Positions 1 through 6,837 of a stretch of 8,752 bases of DNA are shown here, piece after piece. This stretch comes from Hydrogenophaga sp. (GTDB lineage: Bacteria; Pseudomonadota; Gammaproteobacteria; Burkholderiales; Burkholderiaceae). The notes beneath the pieces were generated by a model, which had not been told where the DNA came from, did not search any database, and saw nothing but the letters and a program-made list of their open reading frames with translations. Position 1 is the stretch's first letter. Each line of letters begins with the position of its first letter. The stretch covers positions 1 through 8,752 of the forward strand of contig JALOSH010000070.1 in the NCBI GenBank assembly GCA_025458545.1, in the 5' to 3' direction. A program made the translations under genes and the position numbers.

Positions 1-523
1 ACGCGAACTGCTGGCCGAGCTGCGGGAACGGGCGCTGGTGTTCGACACCAGCCTGTTGCGCCCGGCGCAGTTGCGCAGCCAGATCAAGGAGCTGCTGGGG
101 ACCGACCAGACCACCCTGACGCTGGTGTTCGAGTCCTTTGCCTTCAAGCGGGGCATACCGATGGACGCGGACTTCGTGTTCGACGTGCGCATGCTGCCCA
201 ACCCCCATTACGTTCCGGAGCTCAAACCGCTGACCGGGCGCGATGCGCCGGTGGTCCGCTACCTCGCGGCCGAGCCCGATGTTGCACGCATGCAGCAGCA
301 GATTGCTGATTTTCTGCACCAGTGGTTGCCGCAGATGCAACTGGACCACCGGAGCTATGTGACGGTGGCGATCGGCTGCACCGGCGGCCAGCACCGGTCG
401 GTGTACCTGGTGGAGCGGCTTGGCGCTGCTTTCGCTGCCGACTGGGCCACCCGGCTGCGCCACCGCGAAATCGACGGCTGGCCCGCTGTGTTGGCCCGAC
501 AAGCGCCCGCCGCAGGCGGCTGA
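1..523 (+). CDS. rapZ: RapZ (RNase adapter / YvcJ family), C-terminal part, 5' end outside window
   Basis: Partial gene: the reading frame is open from base 2 to the TGA at 521-523, so about 173 C-terminal residues are visible and the N-terminal P-loop nucleotide-binding domain lies upstream of the window. Family signatures are clear: FKRGIP near bases 143-160, [16 protein letters not shown] just after, and [14 protein letters not shown] near 373-414. In Escherichia coli RapZ binds the small RNA GlmZ, presents it to RNase E and so controls glucosamine-6-phosphate synthase; the partner RNA in betaproteobacteria is not known to me. The visible C-terminus ([10 protein letters not shown] followed by an Ala/Gly/Pro-rich end) lacks the lysine-rich RNA-binding tail of the E. 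coli protein. The GTG at base 38 is an internal Val codon, not the start. The gene converges on mutY with only 9 bp between the stop codons and no T-rich terminator hairpin. Confidence 0.93.
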   Translation, partial: RELLAELRERALVFDTSLLRPAQLRSQIKELLGTDQTTLTLVFESFAFKRGIPMDADFVFDVRMLPNPHYVPELKPLTGRDAPVVRYLAAEPDVARMQQQIADFLHQWLPQMQLDHRSYVTVAIGCTGGQHRSVYLVERLGAAFAADWATRLRHREIDGWPAVLARQAPAAGG

Positions 524-532
524 GCGCAGGCT

Positions 533-1618
533 TCAGTCCGGCAGCTGGGTGAGCAGTTGCCGCAGCGGTGCGGGCAGTCCCACCTGTTCCAGCGTCGCCA
601 TCGCCACCCACTGACCATCCCGCCCGGCGGCCAATCGATCCGCATGACCATCCAGCAGCAAGGGATGCAGGCGCAGTTCACGGTGGGTCAGGCTGTGCGC
701 CACGGGTGCGAGCGCCTGGATCTTGGCCGTCTGATCGGGTGGCAGCGTCGCACAGGCGAGCGCTTCGCTCGCATACACCGGCGTACAAAACAAGCCCGCC
801 CAGATGCCGCGGGCAGGTCGCCGCTCCAGCCAGACCCGTTGACCGTTCGGTGTGGCGTCGCGCAACACGAGCAACCACCAGCTCTCGTGGCGCCGCTTGA
901 GGGTGCGGGTCTTCACAGGATAGTTCAGCACATTGCTGGCTTGTGCGGCACGGCAAAGAGGCTGCACCGGGCAGCGACCACACTGTGGACGGCTGCGGGT
1001 GCACACCGTGGCACCGAGGTCCATCAAGCCCTGCGTGTAGGCGGTCATGTCGCCCGGTCCCGGATCGTGCGGCAACAGACCTTGCGCCAATGCCCAGAGC
1101 TCGCGCTGGGCGTCGCCCTGCGCAAGATCGCCATCGAATGCGAGCAGCCGACTGAGCACACGCCGCACATTGCCATCCAGGATGGAGATGCGCTCGCCGT
1201 GGCAGAAAGCCGCAATGGCCGCAGCTGTTGAAGCACCGATGCCCGGAAGGGTCTGCAGCGTCTGGGCGTCGGCCGGAAACACACCCGAATGCTCGGCCAC
1301 CACCACCTGGGCGCAGCGGTGCAGGTTGCGCGCCCGGCTGTAATACCCCAGGCCACTCCAGAGCGCCATCACATCGTCGGCGGACGCTTCGGCGAGGGCT
1401 TGCACCTGCGGAAAGCGAGCCAGGAAGCGCGGGAAGTAGTTGAGCACGGTGCTCACCTGGGTCTGCTGCAGCATGACCTCGGACAACCACACGCGGTACG
1501 GGTCGCGCGTACCCTGCCAGGGCAGTCCGCTGCGGCCAGCGCGTCGCTGCCAATCGATCAGCAAGCCGGCAAAGCCCACTGGCAGGTGCAGGGTCGCGCC
1601 TGCGTCAGGGCACTTCAT
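533..1618 (-). CDS. mutY: A/G-specific adenine DNA glycosylase MutY
   Basis: Complete 361-residue MutY, a usual length. It removes adenine mispaired with 8-oxoguanine, the second step of the GO repair system. Visible elements in order are: Glu47 in VWLSEVMLQQTQV, matching the catalytic Glu37 of E. coli; GLGYYSRARNLH near residues 89-100; the helix-hairpin-helix LPGIGASTAAAIAAF at 124-138; catalytic Asp148 in ILDGNVRRVLSR; and the [4Fe-4S] ligands Cys206, Cys213, Cys216 and Cys222 in the standard C-X6-C-X2-C-X5-C spacing. A C-terminal NUDIX-like domain follows (RRPARGIWAGLFCTP near 266-280, HSLTHRELRLHP near 308-319) and is expected to recognise 8-oxoG. The ATG at 1618 overlaps the stop codon of the upstream GTPase gene as ATGA, which suggests translational coupling. 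It is the last gene of the minus-strand cluster and converges with rapZ. Confidence 0.97.
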   Translation of the reverse strand: MKCPDAGATLHLPVGFAGLLIDWQRRAGRSGLPWQGTRDPYRVWLSEVMLQQTQVSTVLNYFPRFLARFPQVQALAEASADDVMALWSGLGYYSRARNLHRCAQVVVAEHSGVFPADAQTLQTLPGIGASTAAAIAAFCHGERISILDGNVRRVLSRLLAFDGDLAQGDAQRELWALAQGLLPHDPGPGDMTAYTQGLMDLGATVCTRSRPQCGRCPVQPLCRAAQASNVLNYPVKTRTLKRRHESWWLLVLRDATPNGQRVWLERRPARGIWAGLFCTPVYASEALACATLPPDQTAKIQALAPVAHSLTHRELRLHPLLLDGHADRLAAGRDGQWVAMATLEQVGLPAPLRQLLTQLPD

Positions 1619-3567
1619 GCCGCAACGGTTTCAGCGGGAGCTTCTGAAGACTCGTCGGGAGCAGCCATCAACTGCGCGGTGAGATCGGTGAGCTTGGCGT
1701 CCATCAAGTTCAGCTGCGCCTGCTGCGACTGCAGCTCGCGGATGCGCTCGTCCAGCCCGCCCGCCGCTTGCTGGATGCGCGAGACCGCTTCGATGCGGCG
1801 GCCGAAATTGCGGCGTCGCTCCCGCAACTGGGCGTCGAGTTGGGCGGCGGCGGACTTGTTCCAGAGTTCGACCTCGTTCACCGCGGTGTCGTACACCACA
1901 CGCAAGCGGCTCATGAGCGCCCGCGCCAGGCGCTCGGCAAACTCGGGCTGCGCCAGCCGCAGGGCATTGCCCAGGCTGAGGTACTGCAGATGGCTTTTTT
2001 CGATCAGCGCCAGGTCCTTGCTGTACTGGGCCAGCTGTGGCGGCGTGGGAGGTTGCAGCGAAAAGCCGTACTCGGCGTTCAAACTTTTGAAGCTGCCTTC
2101 GAGCATGGACTGGATGTCGCCCGCCAGCCGGTCGGCGTGGGCCAGATCGGCACCCAGGCGCTCGAAGGTTTCGCTGTAGGCCCGCCGAACACCCAGCTTG
2201 ATGCCCGGTTGCTTGAGCGCCTTGGCCAAACCGTTCACCGCATCTTTCAGGTGCGTGGCACTCAGCATGGCGAACAGGTCCTTGAGCAGGCGCAGGTGTA
2301 CCGAGCGAACGGCCTGGATCTTGGCGCCACTGGCGTCGAATTCGGCCTGCTCCTGCTCGATGCGCAAGCGCATCTGCTTGATCACGCCCGCGTTCTTGCC
2401 ACGCAGGCCTTCCAGTTCCTGGATCTGCTCGACCAGATCGCGCGCGCGGGTGTGAATCAGGCGCCCGGTTTCCTGACGCAGCGACTGGATGCCATTGGCC
2501 ACCACACCACGCAAGATTTTGCGGCGCTGACCGAGCAAGCCCTGCCCCAACGCGGTTTCCAGCTCCATGAGGTTGCTGGCTTCCAGTAGCCGGTCGTCGC
2601 GGTTGACCTTGGCCAGCAGGCCTTTCTGCGCAGACACCGCCAGCACCTGCAGCGGCGACAGTCCCAGGATGTCGGCCGAATCGGTGCGCTGCGCAGCGAT
2701 CTGCAACTGCACCTGTTCGGGCGAGCTCAATGCATCCCACATGGTGTCGATCTTGTTGAGCACCACCAGGCGCGATTCCCGCCCCTCGCCGAGGCTGGCC
2801 AGATGCTGACGCCAGATCGTCAGATCGGACTTGGTGACGCCGGTGTCGGCGGCCAGGATGAACACCACCGCATGGGCCTGGGGCAGCAGGCTCACGGTGA
2901 GCTCGGGCTCGGCGCCGATGGCATTCAGACCAGGGGTGTCCAAAATCACCAAGCCCTGTTTGAGCAAGGGATGCGCCATGTTGATCAAGGCGTGGCGCCA
3001 CTTAGGGACCTCAATCAGTCCGTCACCGCCCAGCAGCGGGTTGTCATCCGGGGATTCATCGTTCCAGAACCCCAGCGCTGCGGCTTCTTTGGGCGAAACA
3101 CGCCGCACCTCGGCCACCTTCTGGATCGCCCGGGCCAGTTGCTGCGGGTCGTTCACATCCAGGTTCACGCGCTCCCATTTGTCGGGCGCATTGCGCCAGT
3201 CCAGCAATGACTGCGGTTGCAGACGGGATTCGATCGGCAGCAGACGCAGGCACGGGGGCACATCGGCGTCGTAGCCCAGCTCCGTCGGACACATCGTGGT
3301 GCGCCCGGCACTGGCCGGCATGATGCGCCGCCCGTAACCGGCAAAGAACACGGCGTTGATCAACTCGGACTTGCCACGCGAAAACTCGGCCACAAAAGCG
3401 ACCATGATCTTGTCGTTCTTGACCTGGGCGTGCAACTGATCAAGCCGCTCGCGCACACCCGCTTCCAGCAGATCGTGATCGATCAGCCATTCGGACAGGA
3501 GTTTGAGCCGCAGAGCAAACTGCTTTCGCCAAGCGCCGTGTTCGTCGAATTCCTGGTTGAAGCTCAT
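1615..3567 (-). CDS. Dynamin-family large GTPase between mutM and mutY
   Basis: A 650-residue bacterial dynamin-like GTPase with no assigned gene name that I know. Counting from the ATG at 3567, the G motifs are: P-loop AEFSRGKS at 60-67 (first Gly replaced by Ala), G2 Thr90-Thr91 in GRTTMCPTEL, G3 DTPG at 210-213, G4 NKID at 271-274, and a G5-like SAQKG at 312-316. About 120 residues separate G2 and G3, including a Trp/Asp-rich stretch (GFWNDESPDDNP). The C-terminal half is helical and charged, with a likely coiled coil near 597-634 and a short acidic Ala/Pro-rich tail. I see no signal peptide or clear transmembrane helix. The frame extends upstream to a TTG at 3594, but ATG 3567 is preferred because the TTG lies inside a putative -10 element; the ribosome-binding site is weak for both. 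Role inferred only: membrane- or DNA-associated mechanochemical GTPase. It is linked to mutY by an ATGA overlap and lies 45 bp after mutM. Confidence 0.88.
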   Translation of the reverse strand: MSFNQEFDEHGAWRKQFALRLKLLSEWLIDHDLLEAGVRERLDQLHAQVKNDKIMVAFVAEFSRGKSELINAVFFAGYGRRIMPASAGRTTMCPTELGYDADVPPCLRLLPIESRLQPQSLLDWRNAPDKWERVNLDVNDPQQLARAIQKVAEVRRVSPKEAAALGFWNDESPDDNPLLGGDGLIEVPKWRHALINMAHPLLKQGLVILDTPGLNAIGAEPELTVSLLPQAHAVVFILAADTGVTKSDLTIWRQHLASLGEGRESRLVVLNKIDTMWDALSSPEQVQLQIAAQRTDSADILGLSPLQVLAVSAQKGLLAKVNRDDRLLEASNLMELETALGQGLLGQRRKILRGVVANGIQSLRQETGRLIHTRARDLVEQIQELEGLRGKNAGVIKQMRLRIEQEQAEFDASGAKIQAVRSVHLRLLKDLFAMLSATHLKDAVNGLAKALKQPGIKLGVRRAYSETFERLGADLAHADRLAGDIQSMLEGSFKSLNAEYGFSLQPPTPPQLAQYSKDLALIEKSHLQYLSLGNALRLAQPEFAERLARALMSRLRVVYDTAVNEVELWNKSAAAQLDAQLRERRRNFGRRIEAVSRIQQAAGGLDERIRELQSQQAQLNLMDAKLTDLTAQLMAAPDESSEAPAETVAA

Positions 3568-3592
3568 GGGCCAATCTCTAAGGGTGGTGGGC

Positions 3593-3601
3593 AATATAGC
3601 A
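3593..3601 (-). promoter_or_regulatory. Putative extended -10 promoter for the GTPase-mutY pair
   Basis: On the minus strand the gap between the mutM stop and the GTPase start reads TGCTATATT, which is a TGn extended -10 with a hexamer matching TATAAT at five of six positions. No good -35 lies 16-18 bp upstream, as is usual for extended -10 promoters. Transcription would start near base 3586, leaving a leader of about 19 nt before ATG 3567. It would allow the GTPase and mutY to be expressed without mutM. It is seen by eye only and could be chance in an AT-richer gap. Confidence 0.45.
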
Positions 3602-3612
3602 TCGGCGGTTAC

Positions 3613-4428
3613 TCAAGGCTTCTGGCATTGCGGGCAAAAAAAGGTGGAGCGCTGCCCCTGCCGGATCGACTTGATGGGCGTTTCACACACCTTGCAGGGC
3701 AAGCCCTGGCGACCGTACACCATGGCGTCGAGCTGGAAATATCCGCTTTGCCCCTCGGCGCTGGAGAAGTCGCGCAGCGTGCTGCCACCCAGCGCCACCG
3801 CGCGGCGCAACACGGTCACGATGGCCGCATGCAATCGGGCCACCCGCGGCCTGCTCAGGCGGTCGGCCCGCTGTGTCGGTCGGATCTGGGCCATGAACAG
3901 CGCCTCTGAGGCATAGATGTTGCCCACCCCGACCACAATGTCACCCGCGAGCAGCACCTGCTTGATGCTGGCTCGGCGCCGATGCAAAGCCCGGTGGAAA
4001 CGCAGCGGTTCAAACCCGGCCTCCAGCGGCTCCTCGCCCAGCCCGTCCAACAGTTTGCGCGCGATCGGAGCGTCCAGCGTCTCGGCGTACACCACCGCTC
4101 CGAAGCGACGCGGATCGTGCAAGCGCAGCCGCCCCCGGCTGGTGACCAGCTCGAAGTGATCGTGAACGCCGCGTGACGGCATCTGGTCCGCAAATTGCAA
4201 ACTGCCCGACATGCCCAGGTGCAGCAAAAGCAGCCCACGGTCCAGGTTGAGCAACAGGTATTTGCCGCGCCGGGTGACCGTCAACACGGTGCGTCCCACC
4301 AGCGACCCCGACTCGCATCCCAGCGGCCAGCGCAAGGGCTTGCCCAACAGCAACCCGTGAACGACAGCGCCTTCAATGCGGTCGGCAAAACTCAGCCGGG
4401 TGACTTCGACTTCGGGCAATTCGGGCAT
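3613..4428 (-). CDS. mutM: Formamidopyrimidine-DNA glycosylase MutM (Fpg)
   Basis: Complete 271-residue bifunctional DNA glycosylase/AP lyase that excises 8-oxoguanine (opposite C) and formamidopyrimidines. The start is fixed by chemistry: MPELPEVEV gives Pro2, the N-terminal nucleophile after Met removal, and Glu3. Other visible residues are Lys56 (RRGKYLLL), Met73 in HLGMSGSL plus Arg107 and Phe109 in DPRRFG (matching the void-filling intercalation residues of E. coli Fpg), Asn170 in the helix-two-turn-helix [12 protein letters not shown], and a C-terminal zinc finger with Cys245, Cys248, Cys265 and Cys268 carrying Arg260. Nothing essential is missing. It is the first gene of the minus-strand cluster mutM-GTPase-mutY and is divergent from the TPR gene. 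The Shine-Dalgarno signal is poor. Confidence 0.97.
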   Translation of the reverse strand: MPELPEVEVTRLSFADRIEGAVVHGLLLGKPLRWPLGCESGSLVGRTVLTVTRRGKYLLLNLDRGLLLLHLGMSGSLQFADQMPSRGVHDHFELVTSRGRLRLHDPRRFGAVVYAETLDAPIARKLLDGLGEEPLEAGFEPLRFHRALHRRRASIKQVLLAGDIVVGVGNIYASEALFMAQIRPTQRADRLSRPRVARLHAAIVTVLRRAVALGGSTLRDFSSAEGQSGYFQLDAMVYGRQGLPCKVCETPIKSIRQGQRSTFFCPQCQKP

Positions 4429-4519
4429 GGCAGATGGGTTTTGTGGAGCGCTGTTCGGAACGGTTGTGGGTACTGGCGATCAGAACCATTCCATGTCGCC
4501 ATTCCATTATCATGAACCG
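4429..4519. promoter_or_regulatory. Divergent intergenic region between mutM and the TPR-lolB-ispE cluster
   Basis: These 91 bp separate two divergently oriented gene clusters and should contain at least one promoter for each. The end nearest the TPR gene is less GC-rich. On the minus strand GATAAT at 4506-4511 is a possible -10 for mutM, and on the plus strand TATCAT at 4508-4513 resembles a -10, but neither has a convincing -35 at 16-18 bp, and the plus-strand one would give an almost leaderless TPR transcript. The 9-mer CCATTCCAT occurs twice, at 4486-4494 and 4499-4507. Exact promoter positions cannot be assigned from sequence alone. Confidence 0.3.
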
Positions 4520-6340
4520 ATGAATACCCTGCTCAGCCCGATCGCCACACCCCCCGTGCCCGCTGTGTACGTTGCGCGGGCGCTGAGCAGTCTGGTCGGC
4601 ACTTCGCTGATCGTGCTGGCATCGGGCGCTCTGGCCCAGGCCCCGCCGAATGCGCAGGCGGCTGGCGCAACAGCTCCAGCGCCCGCGCCGGCGCTCAACT
4701 CCAACCTCAACGCACCGCTGTTCTATCAACTGCTGCTGGGCGAAATCAATGTTCGAGACGGAGACCCCGGCGCTGGCTACTCGCTGATTCTGGATGCCGC
4801 CCGCAAGCAGCGCGATGGCCAGCTCTACCGCCGCGCGGTGGATGTGGCCCTCCAGGCGCGTTCCGGCGATGCGGCCCTGACCGCTGCGCAGGCCTGGGCG
4901 CAGGCCCTGCCCGAATCGCTGGACGCCCAACGCTACGTGCTGCAGATCTTGCTGGCCTTGAACCGCGCCGGCGAAACCGCCCCGGTGCTGCGCGCCATTT
5001 TGGAGCGCAGTCCGGCGTCGGAGCGCAACGACATCATCCATGGCATCCCGCAGGCCTTTGCCCGGGTGTCCGACAAGGCACTCGCTCTGCGCGTGGTGCG
5101 CGAGGCCCTGGCCAGCCACCAGAAACAGCCCGACAACGCCGCTGCCGCATGGACCACCGTCGGTCGCCTCGAACTGGCGCTGGACCAACTGCCCCAGGCG
5201 CTGGTTTCCGCAAAAGGCGCCCACGAGGCAGACCCTTCATCCCCCTTTCCGGCGTTGTTGGCCCTTGAGTTGATGGGGCGCGGGCAGGCCGATGCCGAAG
5301 CGCTGGTTCGCAGCCACCTGCTGAAGGCCAAGCCCGGCGCACCAGAAGCTCCCTCGGTCGCCCTGGCCTATGCACGTTTTCTGCTGGACCAGCAACGCAA
5401 TGCCGAAGCCCGTACCCAGCTGACGAGCCTCACCACCCAGCAGCCCGACTTGGCAGAACCCTGGCTGTTGCTCGCCACCTTGCAGGTGCAGGAAAACGCC
5501 CTGCCCGCTGCCAGCGATGCGTTGCAGAAATACATGATGCTGGCCCGCCAGTCGGGCGACGACAGAAGCCAGCGAGGGCTGACACAGGCCTATCTGCTGA
5601 TGGCCGATATCGCCGAAAAGCGGAAGGACTTCGCAGCCGCCAACGCCTGGCTCGACCGCATCGAAAACGCCGACGAAATCATGGCTGCCCAGATGCGCAG
5701 GGCCTCACTGCTCGCCCGACAGGGCCAGCTCGCCCAGGCCCGAGCCCTGCTGCGCAACCACCCTGAGCGCCGCCCAGGCGACGCCCGGCTCAAGCTCGCC
5801 GCCGAGGCCAGCCTGCTGCGGGACATGAAGGCCTGGCAGCAAGCCTACGATGTCTATGCCGAGGCCACTGCCCGCTTTCCGGAAGACACCGACCTGATCT
5901 ACGACCAGGCCATGATGGCCGAGAAGCTGGACCAGCTCGACACGATGGAACGTTTGCTGCGGCGCCTGATCGTGCTCAAGCCCGATCACCACCACGCCTA
6001 CAACGCGCTGGGCTACTCGCTGGCCGATCGCAACCTGCGCCTGCCAGAAGCCAAGCAATTGATTGAGAAAGCCCTCTCCATGGCACCGGGAGACGCCTAC
6101 ATCCAGGACAGCCTGGGCTGGGTGGAATTCCGCATGGGGAACACCGCTCGGGCTTTGTCGATCCTGCAGGCGGCTTATGGCAAACGTCCAGATGCTGAAA
6201 TCGCGGCACACCTGGGCGAGGTGCTGTGGGTCAGTGGCCAGCGGGAAGAAGCGCTGAAGATCTGGCGTGAAGGTTTGCTGCTGGCCAGCGACAACGAGAC
6301 CCTGCAGTCAACCCTGAAACGCCTGCGCGTGAACCCATGA
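4520..6340 (+). CDS. Exported tetratricopeptide-repeat protein upstream of lolB
   Basis: A 606-residue helical-repeat protein of the TPR family commonly found before lolB in betaproteobacteria; its precise function is not established to my knowledge. Residues 1-40 resemble a long signal peptide with hydrophobic core LSSLVGTSLIVLASG and likely cleavage after ALA near residue 39, followed by an Ala/Pro linker to about residue 60, so the repeats should be periplasmic or membrane-anchored. Degenerate helical repeats fill about 65-450. The best conserved TPRs are near 455-590, with HAYNALGYSLADR, IQDSLGWVEFRMG and AAHLGEVLWVSGQREEALKIW. The frame stays open upstream to 4376, overlapping mutM, but ATG 4520 best places the signal peptide; ATG 4493 is an alternative and neither has a strong ribosome-binding site. 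Its stop overlaps the lolB start as ATGA. A supporting role in cell-envelope assembly is inferred from context only. Confidence 0.85.
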   Translation: MNTLLSPIATPPVPAVYVARALSSLVGTSLIVLASGALAQAPPNAQAAGATAPAPAPALNSNLNAPLFYQLLLGEINVRDGDPGAGYSLILDAARKQRDGQLYRRAVDVALQARSGDAALTAAQAWAQALPESLDAQRYVLQILLALNRAGETAPVLRAILERSPASERNDIIHGIPQAFARVSDKALALRVVREALASHQKQPDNAAAAWTTVGRLELALDQLPQALVSAKGAHEADPSSPFPALLALELMGRGQADAEALVRSHLLKAKPGAPEAPSVALAYARFLLDQQRNAEARTQLTSLTTQQPDLAEPWLLLATLQVQENALPAASDALQKYMMLARQSGDDRSQRGLTQAYLLMADIAEKRKDFAAANAWLDRIENADEIMAAQMRRASLLARQGQLAQARALLRNHPERRPGDARLKLAAEASLLRDMKAWQQAYDVYAEATARFPEDTDLIYDQAMMAEKLDQLDTMERLLRRLIVLKPDHHHAYNALGYSLADRNLRLPEAKQLIEKALSMAPGDAYIQDSLGWVEFRMGNTARALSILQAAYGKRPDAEIAAHLGEVLWVSGQREEALKIWREGLLLASDNETLQSTLKRLRVNP

Positions 6341-6837
6341 AGCGTTTGGCGCGACGCACGGTCGCTCGCCAGGCGGTCTGGGTACTGGTCGCCGGCCTGT
6401 TGACGGCCTGCGCCACGCCACGCCCGCCGGCCAGCCCTGGCGAATCCAGCTGGAGCGGTCGCCTCGCCTTGACGGTGGACAGCACACCACTGCAGTCGTT
6501 CGCTGCGGGGTTTGACCTGCACGGCACACCGCTGGCTGGCCAATTGCTGCTCACCTCCCCGTTGGGGCAAACCGTGGCTTCGGTGCAGTGGTCGCCCGGC
6601 AGTGCCGAGTGGCGCCAGGGCGAACAGGTCACCCGCCGGGCCACACTGGACCAACTCACCACCGAACTTGTTGGCACCGCATTGCCGGTGGCGGCCCTGT
6701 TTGGCTGGCTGAACGGCGAAGCCACACCCGCCAGCGGCTGGCAAGTCGACCTGAACAGACACCCTGAAGGTCGCGTCTTCGCGCGGCGCACCCAACCCTT
6801 GCCGAGCGCAGAACTGCGCATCATCTTTCAGCCATGA
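6337..6837 (+). CDS. lolB: Outer-membrane lipoprotein LolB (lipoprotein receptor)
   Basis: A 166-residue lipoprotein precursor. LolB accepts lipoproteins from the periplasmic carrier LolA and inserts them into the inner leaflet of the outer membrane. The N-terminus has basic residues, a hydrophobic segment VWVLVAGLL and the lipobox LTAC with Cys25 as the lipidation site. The body matches LolB: GRLALTV, then LTSPLGQT near 72-79, aligning with LTNPLGST of E. coli LolB, so Leu76 would correspond to the protruding-loop Leu68 needed for membrane insertion. It continues with QLTTELVGTALPVAALFGWLNG, matching the conserved PIPL-WI-G segment. It is shorter than the E. coli precursor (207 residues), mainly in the linker and the C-terminal half. 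ATGA overlaps join it to the TPR gene before and ispE after, implying one translationally coupled transcript. Confidence 0.9.
   Translation: MKRLARRTVARQAVWVLVAGLLTACATPRPPASPGESSWSGRLALTVDSTPLQSFAAGFDLHGTPLAGQLLLTSPLGQTVASVQWSPGSAEWRQGEQVTRRATLDQLTTELVGTALPVAALFGWLNGEATPASGWQVDLNRHPEGRVFARRTQPLPSAELRIIFQP

Noticed and set aside
503..527. Inverted repeat GCCGC-AG-GCGGC at the rapZ 3' end as a bidirectional terminator
   Set aside because: It is short, lies inside the rapZ coding end, and has no T-run on either side; such repeats are common in GC-rich coding DNA.
1289..2179. A 296-codon plus-strand frame opposite mutY and the GTPase gene
   Set aside because: It is antisense to two well-supported genes, of low-complexity Ser/Arg/Ala composition, with no family signature.
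3568..3594. Upstream TTG start for the GTPase
   Set aside because: No ribosome-binding site precedes it, and it lies within the predicted -10 element, so it would sit before the predicted transcript start. ATG 3567 gives a natural MSFNQEF start.
4376..4519. Upstream extension of the TPR reading frame
   Set aside because: It would overlap the mutM start and put about 48 non-hydrophobic residues before the signal peptide; ATG 4520 is more sensible.
4373..5224. A 283-codon minus-strand frame opposite the TPR gene start
   Set aside because: It overlaps mutM and the TPR gene, has no motifs, and looks like a codon-bias shadow of the TPR coding sequence.
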